Assembly: GCF_018613675.1 (NCBI RefSeq)
Contig: NZ_JAGGPQ010000011.1
Span: forward strand, 62,001 to 126,000
Length of the DNA stretch: 64,000 bases
Source of the DNA: Arthrobacter sp. ISL-85
GTDB lineage: Bacteria > Actinomycetota > Actinomycetes > Actinomycetales > Micrococcaceae
Direction of reading: 5' to 3'
Numbering within the stretch: the stretch's first letter is position 1; every line of letters begins with the position of its first letter. The notes beneath the pieces are model-generated. The model saw nothing but the letters and a program-made list of their open reading frames with translations. It had not been told where the DNA came from and did not search any database. The position numbers and the translations under genes were made by a program. Positions 45,055 through 57,616 of the stretch are shown here, piece by piece.

Positions 45055-45543
45055 GTGTCAAGACCCCCGGTAAACCCAGCAGGTACACCATCCTCTTCTG
45101 ATGATCCCGGCAGCGGACCGGACAGCGCGGCCAATGGACGGACTGGACCGGTACCCGCGACCGCTAAGGTGGTTGCGGGCGTTGCGGCGGCAGAAGCTAC
45201 GGCCCTCCTGGCGGCCGCCGGCTGGTATGCCTACGAGCTGTTCAGCGGCAGCCCCGTACTGTCCTTCTGGGGTGCCATCTTCACCTTGGCGCTCCTCTTG
45301 GCTTTTTCGGCCTGGCTGTATGCGGTGGCAGTCTTCCTTTACCGGGGCTTCCGCTGGACCAGGGCGGCCGCGCTGGTGGCCCAGTTGTTCGTTCTCACCA
45401 TCGGGGTGCCCACTATGACCAGCGGCCTTGTCCTGGCCGGACTGGTGATGCTGGTACCTGCGGTCACCGCCATCGTCCTCCTGTTTACCAACAAGGTTGT
45501 CAGTCATGCCTCCCGGACAGGGAGTGCACCCCCAGCCCTCTGA
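45055..45543 (+). CDS. Small four-helix membrane protein, unknown function
   Basis: A 162-residue protein with a ~35-residue Pro/Ser/Gly-rich N-terminus and four hydrophobic segments (VVAGVAAAEATALLAAAGWYAY, LSFWGAIFTLALLLAFSAWLYAV, WTRAAALVAQLFVLTIGVP and LVLAGLVMLVPAVTAIVLLF). I recognise no family beyond a general actinobacterial small membrane protein. The GTG start is directly behind a -10-like box, suggesting a leaderless message. Convergent with the FHA-FtsK gene; no hairpin lies between the two stops. Confidence 0.8.
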   Translation: MSRPPVNPAGTPSSSDDPGSGPDSAANGRTGPVPATAKVVAGVAAAEATALLAAAGWYAYELFSGSPVLSFWGAIFTLALLLAFSAWLYAVAVFLYRGFRWTRAAALVAQLFVLTIGVPTMTSGLVLAGLVMLVPAVTAIVLLFTNKVVSHASRTGSAPPAL

Positions 45544-45570
45544 CGCCGGACCGGCCAGCCATCCCCTTCG

Positions 45571-45604
45571 ACCAAACTTCTTTGTGTTGGAACCAAACTC
45601 CTTT
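45571..45604. repeat. Short direct repeat between convergent genes
   Basis: ACCAAACTTCTTT (45571-45583) recurs as ACCAAACTCCTTT (45592-45604), a 21-base period, in the 69-base gap between two convergent stop codons. Function unknown. Confidence 0.4.
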
Positions 45605-45612
45605 TCCGTTCC

Positions 45613-48600
45613 TTAGATCGCCGCCGGCCTTCCTTCTGCTCCAGCCCACGCCACTTGGAGAGGCACTGAGCGGCCGCCGGAGATGAGGACGGCGCGGCCC
45701 GGCGGGGGATTGGACTCGACGTCGAACCGAATCCCGAAAGGGTCGCCGTCAGCCACTGAACGCGGGCCAAGCAAAAGGCCGAGGCCGGACGCCCGGGCAG
45801 CCATGATCAGCGGGACGCGCTGGAGAAGCATTGGACTGTAAACAGCCGTTATCACCAGGGAATGGCCCAGGGCATGCAGTTCGCCCAGATCCCGCAGCGC
45901 CGAAGGGGCGAGCTGGTCGACGTCGTCAACCAGCAGTATTGCCTCCCGCGGCAAGGAACCATTCTCTGCCCGCACCAGCATGTCCGACCATAACTCTCCC
46001 TCGGCCTGGGACGGCCCTTGATGCGCGCACCACAGTTGCCCGGGGTTGAGTGCCTCCAACACTCGGAGGGTGTTGCTCTTGCCGCTTCCCGGGTCGCCGA
46101 GAACTGCTAATACCCCGCCGACGGGCATACGGAAGGACGCTGCGGCGAGCTCGTCCCCGGCCACTCCCAGAAAGACGTCACGCTGCCTCCCGGGGGCTAC
46201 GTAGCGCCGAGTCCGACGGCCGTTGGCGGGCAGTTCCTGGCCTGAGCGGGCTTGAACAGATGGAGACCGGCTCAGCGCCGGTCCTGTTAGTGCTCCGACC
46301 TCCCTGACAGTGATGTGCGCGGGGAGGGGTTCCACCCGGAACGGCGGCAGCGAGGCCGGCGGGTATCCTGCGCCGCCCGTGCCCGGCGATCGCGGGGCAG
46401 GGCTGCGGTAGAACTGGCAGACCGCCGTGTCTCCGACTGAGACAGGGCCAAAGGCAACAGCCCTCCCTTCGGCGGCAGGCAACGAATGCATCCGCGGCCA
46501 CATGGCGCGGCCCTCCTCGGTTGAACCGGCCGGAAAGTAGAAACAGTTGGGAAGAGTGCCGAAGAACCTGGCAGTGACAAGCTCGCGCTCCCCGGAGAGC
46601 AGCAGCGTGATCCCTGCCTTGGCGCCGTCGCGGACGAGGTCGTGGACCAGGTCTTCCGCCCAGGCCAGGGGTCCTGAACGGAAGGCGGAAACCCAGGATC
46701 CCCAGCCTGAAATGACCAGGACGACGGGTACGGTGCCGGACCCTGGATGGCTCAGCCGCTGGCCCAGCTCCCGGACAAGCCGCTCCAGGATCCGTACTCC
46801 CCGCCGCAAGTCGTCCAGTCCGGCATGCGCGCCCGTCCGGCCTGCACTGGCCAGCGGGAGAAAACTGCCCGCGGCGTCCAGTACGTAGAAGTGGGCTTCC
46901 CAAGGTCCGGTCATCAGTTTGTGGACGGCCAGTTCCAGCGCCGCCCCGGCCCCGGACGCGGGACTGCCGATAAACGCTGCGTGGCCGTGCCGGGCAGGAC
47001 TCCAGACCAGGGCCTCCACCCGTTGCTTTTCGGGCACGTCCATCAGTCCGAGGTGAACCTCGCCCATCGGGTTCATCGGCGGACTGCTGTAAGCCGGATC
47101 GTGCAGGTCCTCAGGCAGTGGAGGGGCGACGGGCCTCCTCGGGACCTGCTTCTCCTGCTGAGTACAGAGGCTCCGCACCATGGCCGCCAGCGGTTCCACC
47201 GCCTGCGCAGGAGTTGGGACGGGGGCTTGCTCTTTATTTGGCCCGGTTGCCTGGCTGGCCAGAAGCTCGGTTGTCTTGTGGACGATAACGGCAGGGCAGT
47301 CATTGCCCTCGGAGACCGACCCCAGGGATGCCCCCTGGAACTCCTCGGCTGCTTCCGTACCACGTGCCAGGAAGGCGCGGCCGGGAGCGTCGACGCTGAT
47401 GGCTGCAGCGTTTTTACAATTGACGATGTCGACCGACTCCATGTCGGATTGCACGCGAAGGGCGATGCTGGACGTGACGTTGGCACGGATGTCGGCCGTT
47501 AGTGCCCCCTGCGGCCTTTGCGTGGCCATGATCAGGTGGATGCCCAGGGAGCGCCCGGTTGAGGCTATCCGCAGCAACTCACGGAGCACTTCCGGTGCAT
47601 CATCAACCAGCATCCTGAACTCGTCGATGACAATGACAAGGTTGGGGAGGACAAAGTCGTGTGCCGCCCCGGTGGAGCGGTACGCGGAAATGTCCGGGAC
47701 ACGGGCCGCGGAAAGGACTCTCTCACGGAGCTGGAGTTCGGCGCGAAGCGAGATCAGGGTTCGGTTCATTTCTGAGCCGGATAGGTCCGTCTGCAGTCCC
47801 ACGCAGTGGACCAGTTCACTCAGTGGGCCAAGCCCTGAACCGCCCTTGAAATCGATGAAGAAGAAGTTGACCCGCTCCGGCGGATAACTCAGAGCGAGGG
47901 CGAGTGTGAGGCTCCGGAGCAGTTCTGATTTCCCTGAGCCGGTGGTGCCCGCCACGAGCAGGTGGGGTCCGTCGTACTGGAGGTCAAGGGTCTTCGTACC
48001 TGCGGCGCTGAGGCCCAGTGGTATGGATAGCCCGTCCTTTTGCGAGCTGGAGTCCCAGCGTTCAGCTGTTGCCTCAGGGGTCAGAGGCAGGATGTCGTCA
48101 AGGCTGCAGGTAGCGGGAACGGACCGTACTCGTTCCTTGTCCTGCCGCCGTTCGCCCGCCATGCGCCGGCAGAATCCAGTGAACACATCGTCCGGCACAA
48201 GGTCGGGAACAAACACGGTTTCGCGGAGATCTTGCCGCAGGACGCACCTGTGCTCCGAGAGAAAGAGGTCAGGTGCAGGCCACTCACCTTCCTCGGACCG
48301 GAAGTGAAGTACCTGCCATCCCCGTTGGATCGCTGCGTCCCGTACCGAGTCGTCAGCGCCCGCTGTGGAGCTTTCCCCGCGAATCAATAAGACCGCGCGC
48401 TCGCAGCCGTGGGAATGGCTGCTGTTCACAACACCGAGGGCGGCAGTTGGTGTTGCTGTGAGGGTCACCCTGGGAAGGTATCGGGCGGCGAGGGGCAGGC
48501 TTCCTGGCTGTCCATGAAGGAGGACGTGCGTCATGCCAGCCCGCGGATACGCTGCCAGTTGCATGAGGAAGGACCGGATGGCGCCGTCGGTGGCTGAGCC

Positions 48601-49674
48601 CAAAGCGCGAATGGTGGTGAGTTGGCGGCGCGGGTCGAGGACGACGGGCACCGTTCCTGCCGGTGGAACCGCCGGGCCGGAACCTGCAGGCTCGATCCTG
48701 ACATTGGCTGCCTGGTCTGCCTGACCCAGCCGCAACCAGACACCGTCACTGCCGGAGCCCAAACTGGAGGTTTCCTCATCTCGTTGTGTCACCAAGGCTA
48801 CGAAAGCCAGGGAAGGGGCGCTCCGCCGTCGGCGTTCCCTGTCTTCCGTAACGGCGGCCTGCACAGCGGCGGACAATTCCCGTCTCTGCCGTCGACCCCC
48901 GAAGGCGGGGACCAGGACGGAAAATGCGGAAGCCGCGGAAAAGGCAAGGAACATCCACATTCCTGTGAGGACGGCCAGCAGCACCCCGAAGCCCAGCGGG
49001 AGAACCGCGGTCAGAATAAGTACCGCCCGGTTCCCGGCGTCAATGCGGGCGGGCACGACGATGGGTTCCGTCACGGACCTTCCGGCTTCCGCAAGTGACC
49101 GGACAGAAGGGTCTGCGAAAACCAGTGACAGGTTCGATTGGCCGCACCTGATGCTGGAATCCGTGGAGATGACCTTAGCCCGGATTCTTTCGCCGTCGAC
49201 ATAAGTGCCATTGGCACTGCCCAAGTCAATCAACAGGATGTCGGTATCCGTTACCACCACCTGCGCATGTTCACGCGACAGTTCCGGGTCCGGGATGATG
49301 ATCCGCGTACCGCTTCGGCCAATGCTGTAACTGCCGCGCCGTAACGGTACGACCGTTCCTGCTGCGGCGCCGCTGTCGACCGCGAGGGCCAGGGGAGCAG
49401 CAGCTTCAGGGGCAGGCCGGCGCCGGGGCCGCCGGCTCGAGGGGCCGGTGCCGCCGTCGACGAGGATCGCCGCCTCTACGAGCGGCGGCACGCCGAGGGC
49501 CAGGGAACGCAGGTCCTCCCCATCCACGGTGACGACACCCACACTGAACTTCCGCACCAGCTGCTCGTAAATCCCGGCACCTGACGTGCCTGTTGGGGCG
49601 TTGATGGATAGTTCGACGGGCGGCTGCTTTGCTGATGATCCTGGGCCGCCAACCAGTGTGCAGTTGAGTGTCAT
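45613..49674 (-). CDS. FHA-domain FtsK/SpoIIIE-type ATPase (EssC/EccC-like)
   Basis: A 1353-residue protein. Order: an N-terminal ubiquitin-like/FHA-like region; an FHA phosphothreonine-binding domain (GSYSIGRSGTRIIIPDPELS, then SANGTYVDGERI); two membrane helices around VLILTAVLPLGFGVLLAVL; then three FtsK-like ATPase domains. Domain 1 has an intact P-loop GTTGSGKS (576-583) and Walker B NLVIVIDEFRML; the middle domain's P-loop is degenerate (GSPASGAGA, no lysine); the last has GDPGSGKS (1193-1200) and ILLVDDVDQL. This matches type VII secretion motors of the EssC/EccC class. The ATG at 49674 has AAGGA upstream. No WXG100 substrate or other ESX component is in the window. Confidence 0.88.
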   Translation of the reverse strand: MTLNCTLVGGPGSSAKQPPVELSINAPTGTSGAGIYEQLVRKFSVGVVTVDGEDLRSLALGVPPLVEAAILVDGGTGPSSRRPRRRPAPEAAAPLALAVDSGAAAGTVVPLRRGSYSIGRSGTRIIIPDPELSREHAQVVVTDTDILLIDLGSANGTYVDGERIRAKVISTDSSIRCGQSNLSLVFADPSVRSLAEAGRSVTEPIVVPARIDAGNRAVLILTAVLPLGFGVLLAVLTGMWMFLAFSAASAFSVLVPAFGGRRQRRELSAAVQAAVTEDRERRRRSAPSLAFVALVTQRDEETSSLGSGSDGVWLRLGQADQAANVRIEPAGSGPAVPPAGTVPVVLDPRRQLTTIRALGSATDGAIRSFLMQLAAYPRAGMTHVLLHGQPGSLPLAARYLPRVTLTATPTAALGVVNSSHSHGCERAVLLIRGESSTAGADDSVRDAAIQRGWQVLHFRSEEGEWPAPDLFLSEHRCVLRQDLRETVFVPDLVPDDVFTGFCRRMAGERRQDKERVRSVPATCSLDDILPLTPEATAERWDSSSQKDGLSIPLGLSAAGTKTLDLQYDGPHLLVAGTTGSGKSELLRSLTLALALSYPPERVNFFFIDFKGGSGLGPLSELVHCVGLQTDLSGSEMNRTLISLRAELQLRERVLSAARVPDISAYRSTGAAHDFVLPNLVIVIDEFRMLVDDAPEVLRELLRIASTGRSLGIHLIMATQRPQGALTADIRANVTSSIALRVQSDMESVDIVNCKNAAAISVDAPGRAFLARGTEAAEEFQGASLGSVSEGNDCPAVIVHKTTELLASQATGPNKEQAPVPTPAQAVEPLAAMVRSLCTQQEKQVPRRPVAPPLPEDLHDPAYSSPPMNPMGEVHLGLMDVPEKQRVEALVWSPARHGHAAFIGSPASGAGAALELAVHKLMTGPWEAHFYVLDAAGSFLPLASAGRTGAHAGLDDLRRGVRILERLVRELGQRLSHPGSGTVPVVLVISGWGSWVSAFRSGPLAWAEDLVHDLVRDGAKAGITLLLSGERELVTARFFGTLPNCFYFPAGSTEEGRAMWPRMHSLPAAEGRAVAFGPVSVGDTAVCQFYRSPAPRSPGTGGAGYPPASLPPFRVEPLPAHITVREVGALTGPALSRSPSVQARSGQELPANGRRTRRYVAPGRQRDVFLGVAGDELAAASFRMPVGGVLAVLGDPGSGKSNTLRVLEALNPGQLWCAHQGPSQAEGELWSDMLVRAENGSLPREAILLVDDVDQLAPSALRDLGELHALGHSLVITAVYSPMLLQRVPLIMAARASGLGLLLGPRSVADGDPFGIRFDVESNPPPGRAVLISGGRSVPLQVAWAGAEGRPAAI

Positions 49675-49695
49675 GTGTCGGGATCCTTCGTGCAT

Positions 49696-49757
49696 GTATC
49701 CACACGCTAACTACAGCAGGAAGCGTGCAGCAGGCGCTTCACGGCCTATGTGGATAA
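49696..49757. promoter_or_regulatory. Pair of DnaA-box-like 9-mers in inverted orientation
   Basis: GTATCCACA (49696-49704, one mismatch to TTATCCACA) and TGTGGATAA (49749-49757, a perfect box on the other strand) lie in the 180-base divergent region between the FHA-FtsK gene and the acyltransferase gene. No other replication-origin genes are nearby. Confidence 0.35.
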
Positions 49758-49854
49758 ACGTGTGGCTTTCGGGCTCCCTGGAAGGTGACAGCCCGGTTAG
49801 GATCACTACACCGGGCCCTGGCACGGCGGTCCGACAGAAGCGAAGGAGTCCGCT

Positions 49855-50439
49855 TTGAACACGATCGCTGACAGCGCGGACGTCGATGCCAGCGCCAGCA
49901 TAGGGCCCGGCACCAGGGTGTGGCATCTCGCCCAGGTCAGGGAGGCAGCGCGCCTGGGGGAGAACTGCGTTATAGGCCGCGGCGCCTACATCGGCCCGGG
50001 CGTGGTCCTGGGGGAGAACTGCAAGGTCCAGAATTACGCGCTGGTGTACGAGCCCGCCGTTTTGGAGGCGGGAGTTTTCATAGGCCCCGCGGTGGTACTG
50101 ACCAATGACGTCTTTCCCCGCGCCGTAACTCCCCAGGGCAGCCTCAAGACGGAGGACGATTGGAACAAGGTGGGCGTCACCATCCGGCGGGGAGCCGCCA
50201 TTGGCGCCCGGGCCGTCTGCATAGCACCCCTGACCATCGGCGCGTGGGCGATGGTGGCGGCAGGCGCCGTCGTCACCAAGGATGTGCCGGACTTTGCCCT
50301 CATTGCGGGGGTTCCAGCGCGCCGGATCGGGTGGGTCGGGAAGGCGGGCCAGCCCCTTCGGCAGGAGGGCGGGGAGTGGATCTGCCCGGAAACAGGGGAC
50401 GCATACCTTGAGGACGGCGGAGTGCTCCGCCCTGCCTGA
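49855..50439 (+). CDS. Left-handed beta-helix acyltransferase (hexapeptide repeat)
   Basis: A 194-residue transferase built of hexapeptide repeats (IADSADVDASASIGPGTRVW, IGRGAYIGPGVVLGENCKV, IGARAVCIAPLTIGAWAMVA). It resembles WlbB/WbbJ-type sugar N- or O-acetyltransferases acting on nucleotide-linked sugars; the acyl donor is probably acetyl-CoA. The C-terminal tail WICPETGDAYLEDGG is typical of this subgroup. The TTG start follows AAGGAG with a six-base spacing. It is next to glf, which suggests work on a surface sugar, but the substrate is not known. Confidence 0.85.
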   Translation: MNTIADSADVDASASIGPGTRVWHLAQVREAARLGENCVIGRGAYIGPGVVLGENCKVQNYALVYEPAVLEAGVFIGPAVVLTNDVFPRAVTPQGSLKTEDDWNKVGVTIRRGAAIGARAVCIAPLTIGAWAMVAAGAVVTKDVPDFALIAGVPARRIGWVGKAGQPLRQEGGEWICPETGDAYLEDGGVLRPA

Positions 50440-50474
50440 TGGCAGTTGCATGCCGGGCACAGCGGCGGTGCTGA

Positions 50475-53734
<3,260 letters not shown>

Positions 53735-53752
53735 GGAATGAAGCAGCGTAAC

Positions 53753-53790
53753 GAAAGACCGCCCTCCAATTTATTGAGGGCGGTCTTTCT
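53753..53790. terminator. Bidirectional terminator after glfT2
   Basis: A perfect 14-bp stem GAAAGACCGCCCTC (53753-53766) with GAGGGCGGTCTTTC (53776-53789), nine-base AT-rich loop, flanked by A/T runs. It serves both glfT2 and the convergent DUF2142 gene. Confidence 0.9.
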
Positions 53791-55359
53791 CTAGGCGAAT
53801 TCCGAGATGCTCCGCTCTATTTGCGCTGCAAAAGGTTTGGTTATCAATAGCCGGTAAAGACAGAGCCCGGCCACTGATAGGACAATAATGTAGGCGACGG
53901 TAAGCCCTTGCCATGAACTAGGCGGCTGCCACTGGGGTTCAAACATTTCAGTCCAATTTATGTGATCCCCGTGTATTCCGACTGTATATCGCCGCAGCCC
54001 CTGCAAAAGCAGGTACACATGGGCCAAGACTCCCAGTACGAGACTCCAACGGACTAGGGAGGCGGACCAGGGCGAAGTGCTGAACGGCCGGAATCGTACC
54101 GCCCTCCCCGACACGAGGATCAGCAGAATGATAAGAGCCAGTGCATATCTGCCCTGCCAGATCCAGCCCACTGTTTCGCTGGACGCCGCTTGAAGCAGCG
54201 GAGGTATGGCGAGAACGGCAACAGTCACCATGGCCACGGGCCAGCGGAGCTTGACTGGTCGAGTTGTAAAGGCCAGCAAGAGCAGCCACCCAAAGCCAAG
54301 GACCCACGCGTCTACAACGGCCACCGGGGGAGCAGTGTCTAGGGAGCCCAGGACTCCGACATATTCGCGCATATAGCCGACCGTCCGGTCCAGCATAAGT
54401 ATGGCGGCCTCATCGGCCGGCAGCGGCGGTGTCACGGCAAAGAGGCTGTCCAAGCTATGGGCAGCTAACGTCCACCAAAGCGCGAATACGCATGAAGCGC
54501 TGACCAAGAAGACGGAAAGCTGGAATGTCTTAGTTTTCGCCAGAGCAAGCAGTGCAAATCGAGATTGGCCAATCATGGCCGCCACAACGGCGAGTGCAAG
54601 CCACAAAAGTGAAAGCGGCCTAGTGTTGGCCAAAAGAATTCCCGACGTGGTAACGATGGCTGTTGTCAACCAGCTTGTCTGCGATTTCGCAGCATTCTCA
54701 AGCATTACGCAGAGGCCCATGTAGAACGCGCCAGTGGTGGCGATCTCCAGCGCATTGGGATTCACCGCACCGCTGAGGAACAGGACAGCGGGAGTCATTG
54801 AGACAGCAGACGCAATTAGCATAAATCGGCTCTTGCGCATACAGCTCGCTGCGTAGAAAAAGGCCGCAAGGAAAAATGATGTGAGCCATGCACTGATGAT
54901 GCGCATGGCGTAAAGAGCAGGTTCGCCTGCAAGACCACGACTGCCGAGCCCCACGATTGCATAGTAGACGGGATTGTAGTTTCCGGCGGAAGTCGTTGCT
55001 TTGACCGGGCTGCGATCTGCCGTGTTCGTGGGCTTGTTGCAATTGGCTGTTATTTCAGGATGTGTAGCGTAACAGTTGTAGCTTCCGACTTCAGCAATGT
55101 ACTTAGGGACCTCAACCGCCAACAACTCTCCTTGAACTCCGGAGCTTGTGCCGCCGTACTGGCCTCGTGCAACAGATGCTGCCTTGATCGTATGCGCTGG
55201 CTCGTCAGGTGCCGACATTAGTGGTGATGCAAAACACCAAACTGTGCTGGCTGCTCCAATAAGAAGCCACGCGATAAGGAGCACGTGAAGCTGTGAAGGG
55301 GGAGTGGAGGAAGTCCCAACGGCAGATGTTGGCTTCTGGAGGAGCAAGGAGGTTCGCAT
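53791..55359 (-). CDS. DUF2142 multi-pass membrane protein (GT-C-like), first copy
   Basis: A 522-residue membrane protein with ~11 hydrophobic helices. After the first helix comes MSAPDEPAHTIKAASVARGQ with Asp52-Glu53, the position of the catalytic acid in GT-C glycosyltransferases, then AGNYNPVYYAIVGLGSRGLAGE and, near the end, EMFEPQWQPPSSWQGLTVAY. I infer use of a lipid-linked sugar. GC is clearly lower than its surroundings: three 60-base lines I counted (54481, 54541, 54841) give 50, 57 and 48 percent. It is a close paralog of the next gene. The start is near-leaderless, with TATGAT ten bases before ATG and no ribosome site. Confidence 0.88.
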   Translation of the reverse strand: MRTSLLLQKPTSAVGTSSTPPSQLHVLLIAWLLIGAASTVWCFASPLMSAPDEPAHTIKAASVARGQYGGTSSGVQGELLAVEVPKYIAEVGSYNCYATHPEITANCNKPTNTADRSPVKATTSAGNYNPVYYAIVGLGSRGLAGEPALYAMRIISAWLTSFFLAAFFYAASCMRKSRFMLIASAVSMTPAVLFLSGAVNPNALEIATTGAFYMGLCVMLENAAKSQTSWLTTAIVTTSGILLANTRPLSLLWLALAVVAAMIGQSRFALLALAKTKTFQLSVFLVSASCVFALWWTLAAHSLDSLFAVTPPLPADEAAILMLDRTVGYMREYVGVLGSLDTAPPVAVVDAWVLGFGWLLLLAFTTRPVKLRWPVAMVTVAVLAIPPLLQAASSETVGWIWQGRYALALIILLILVSGRAVRFRPFSTSPWSASLVRWSLVLGVLAHVYLLLQGLRRYTVGIHGDHINWTEMFEPQWQPPSSWQGLTVAYIIVLSVAGLCLYRLLITKPFAAQIERSISEFA

Positions 55360-55475
55360 GGTGGTTTAAATCATACGTTGAGATAAACCACGAATGCGGC
55401 ATTCCCACTTCCCTCGTGGAAGACGAAAGCCCTGCCCGGACCCGACCCTGCGGCGAAAATCCAAGGTTACTCAAC

Positions 55476-57065
55476 CTAAATATCGGCCATTATTTCCGCA
55501 CCCTGGTCCTTAAGGTGCGTTACCGGACGACTAGCGTGGCTTCGTGTGAGCAGCCGGTACAGGCCTACCGCGCCGAGGGTTAGAAGGAAGATGTACGCCA
55601 CGGTAAGTCCTTGCCAAGTCAACGGCGGCTGCCATTGGGGATCGAACATCTCGGTCCAGTTGACGTGCCCCTGGATGCCGATTGTGTAGCGTCTCAGCCC
55701 TTCCAAGAAAATGTAGGTATGAGCAAGTGCGCCCAGAACAAGGCCCCAGCGAATCATGGACTTGGTCCACGGCGTGATTTTGAATGGCCGAAAACGTGTG
55801 GTCACTCCTGCCGCGAGTATCAGAGTAACAACCATCGCCAGTGCATAGCGCCCCTGCCAGACCCAGCCAAGTTTCTCACTCGTGCTGGCCTGGAGGGCGG
55901 TGGGAACAGCAATGACCGTCACCGTAAGCAGGGCCATGACCCACCTGCCTTTTATGGGGCGGGCAGTGAAGGCGAGAAAGAGCAGCGCCCCGAACCCCAA
56001 CACCCAGGTGTATAGCGTAGCCGGGGGCGGCAGCGTATCGATCCAGCCAAGGACACCCACGTACTGAACCATGAAGAACACGGTGTTATCGAGCATAGTT
56101 ATGGCCGCCTCATCCGCTGGGATTGGCGCCCCGGCAAGCAGGCTGTCAAAGCTCTTGGCGGAGAACACCCACCAAAGGGCGAAGGCACAAGACAGGCCGA
56201 CGATGACCATCGCCGCCTGGAACCCCCGTTTGGATAGGGACCGCCAGAGTGTCCGGAATCCGTAGCAGAGTACAGCCGCCGTCGCTGCAAGGGCTAGCCA
56301 CAATAGAGATAGCGGACGGGTGTGTGCCAGGAGTGAGGCTGAGAGGGTGAAGAGAACCAGGGGCAGTCGCCCTGGCCCAGTTTTGCTGGCAACTTGTTCG
56401 AAGATGGCGCATAGGCTAAGAAAGACTGCGCCGGTTGTGGCAATTTCCAATGCGTTCGGGTTGATTGACCCCGCCAGGAAGAAGACTGCCGGCGTCAGAG
56501 CAACAGCCGCGGCGATGACTGGCCTGCGGAAATGGCGAAGGGAAGAAGCCGCTGCAAAAATCGCTGCCAGAAAGAACCCGACCAACCAACTACTGATGAG
56601 CCTCATGGCGTAGATTGCCGACTCACCGCTGAGCCCCCGGCTTCCTATGCCGACGATTGCGTAATAGACCGGATTATAGTTTCCGGCAGACGTTCTCCCG
56701 GCAGTCCAGCCGCGGTCCGTTGCGTCAATCGGCTGGGCGCAGTCCGCCGTGATATTCGAATGCTGGGCAAAGCAGCTGCGAACGTTCAAGTGGGCAATAT
56801 AGCCCGGGACCTGGACAACCAACTGGTCTCCCTGTACCCCCGATCCTGTGCCCAGTAACTGCCCACGGGCGACCGCTGCGGCTTTGATCGTATGGGCGGG
56901 TTCGTCCGGTATGGACATTAGCGGCGAGGCGAAACTCCATACGCTGCCCATCGAGCCGAAGACCAGCCACGCGATCATCAGGACCCGCATCGCCGACGGT
57001 GGAAGGGGGCGTGAACCCGTTGGCTTGATTTTGGGCATGAGCAAGGAGCGAGTGGAATTCGGCAT
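55476..57065 (-). CDS. DUF2142 multi-pass membrane protein (GT-C-like), second copy
   Basis: A 529-residue paralog of the preceding gene: SIPDEPAHTIKAAAVARGQ with Asp54-Glu55, AGNYNPVYYAIVGIGSRGLSGE and FDPQWQPPLTWQGLTVAYIF are nearly the same, indicating a tandem duplication. About 11 membrane helices are visible. Like the first copy, its upstream region has no ribosome site but a TATCCT box nine bases before ATG and the sequence TTAAAC, so expression may be leaderless too. It is divergent from the GtrA gene. The sugar and acceptor are unknown. Confidence 0.88.
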   Translation of the reverse strand: MPNSTRSLLMPKIKPTGSRPLPPSAMRVLMIAWLVFGSMGSVWSFASPLMSIPDEPAHTIKAAAVARGQLLGTGSGVQGDQLVVQVPGYIAHLNVRSCFAQHSNITADCAQPIDATDRGWTAGRTSAGNYNPVYYAIVGIGSRGLSGESAIYAMRLISSWLVGFFLAAIFAAASSLRHFRRPVIAAAVALTPAVFFLAGSINPNALEIATTGAVFLSLCAIFEQVASKTGPGRLPLVLFTLSASLLAHTRPLSLLWLALAATAAVLCYGFRTLWRSLSKRGFQAAMVIVGLSCAFALWWVFSAKSFDSLLAGAPIPADEAAITMLDNTVFFMVQYVGVLGWIDTLPPPATLYTWVLGFGALLFLAFTARPIKGRWVMALLTVTVIAVPTALQASTSEKLGWVWQGRYALAMVVTLILAAGVTTRFRPFKITPWTKSMIRWGLVLGALAHTYIFLEGLRRYTIGIQGHVNWTEMFDPQWQPPLTWQGLTVAYIFLLTLGAVGLYRLLTRSHASRPVTHLKDQGAEIMADI

Positions 57066-57139
57066 GATAGTTTAAGGATACTTGGAGGCGGGCTGTGCAG
57101 AGGCTGATCACTCCGCAACCTTGAGAGGACCACCTACCC

Positions 57140-57616
57140 ATGCCAACACCGCCGTCAGGCACGTCTTCATCACCCGAAACCCCCGTCGAAGCTGTTCCAG
57201 CTGTTCCGGGGCTGGTCATGGGACTTTACCGGCATCCGGTGGTCAGGTTCCTACTTGTTGGCGGCGTGTCTTTTGCCATTGACCTCGGACTGCTGGCCAT
57301 CCTTCACGAGATTTTCGATGTCGCGTTATGGATAGCGACTCCCATCGCGTTTGTCGTCAGCCTGGTCTTTAATTTCCTCCTGCAGCGCCTGTTCACTTTC
57401 CGCGCCAACAATAGTGGCAGTATCAGCGCACTGAAGTACATCCTGCTGGTGATCGTCAACATCGTGATCAGCGACCTAATCGTCACTGGATTTGACGCCG
57501 CCGGCTGGACCTACGTCATCGGTAAGACAGCCGCCACCATCCTTACAACGGCGTGGAACTATTTCCTGTACCGGCACTGGATCTTCCGGCGGACACCCGA
57601 ACAGACCAGCGCCTAA
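57140..57616 (+). CDS. GtrA-family membrane protein
   Basis: A 158-residue four-helix protein: FLLVGGVSFAIDLGLLAILHE, LWIATPIAFVVSLVFNFLLQRLFTF, ALKYILLVIVNIVISDLIVT and ATILTTAWNYFLYRHWIF. GtrA proteins are thought to flip polyprenyl-phosphate sugars across the membrane for glycosyltransferases outside. It sits between two DUF2142 loci, the first divergent and the second convergent, which supports a link. The N-terminal ~25 residues are Pro/Ser-rich. A GAGAGGA motif lies about 12 bases upstream of ATG. Confidence 0.9.
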   Translation: MPTPPSGTSSSPETPVEAVPAVPGLVMGLYRHPVVRFLLVGGVSFAIDLGLLAILHEIFDVALWIATPIAFVVSLVFNFLLQRLFTFRANNSGSISALKYILLVIVNIVISDLIVTGFDAAGWTYVIGKTAATILTTAWNYFLYRHWIFRRTPEQTSA

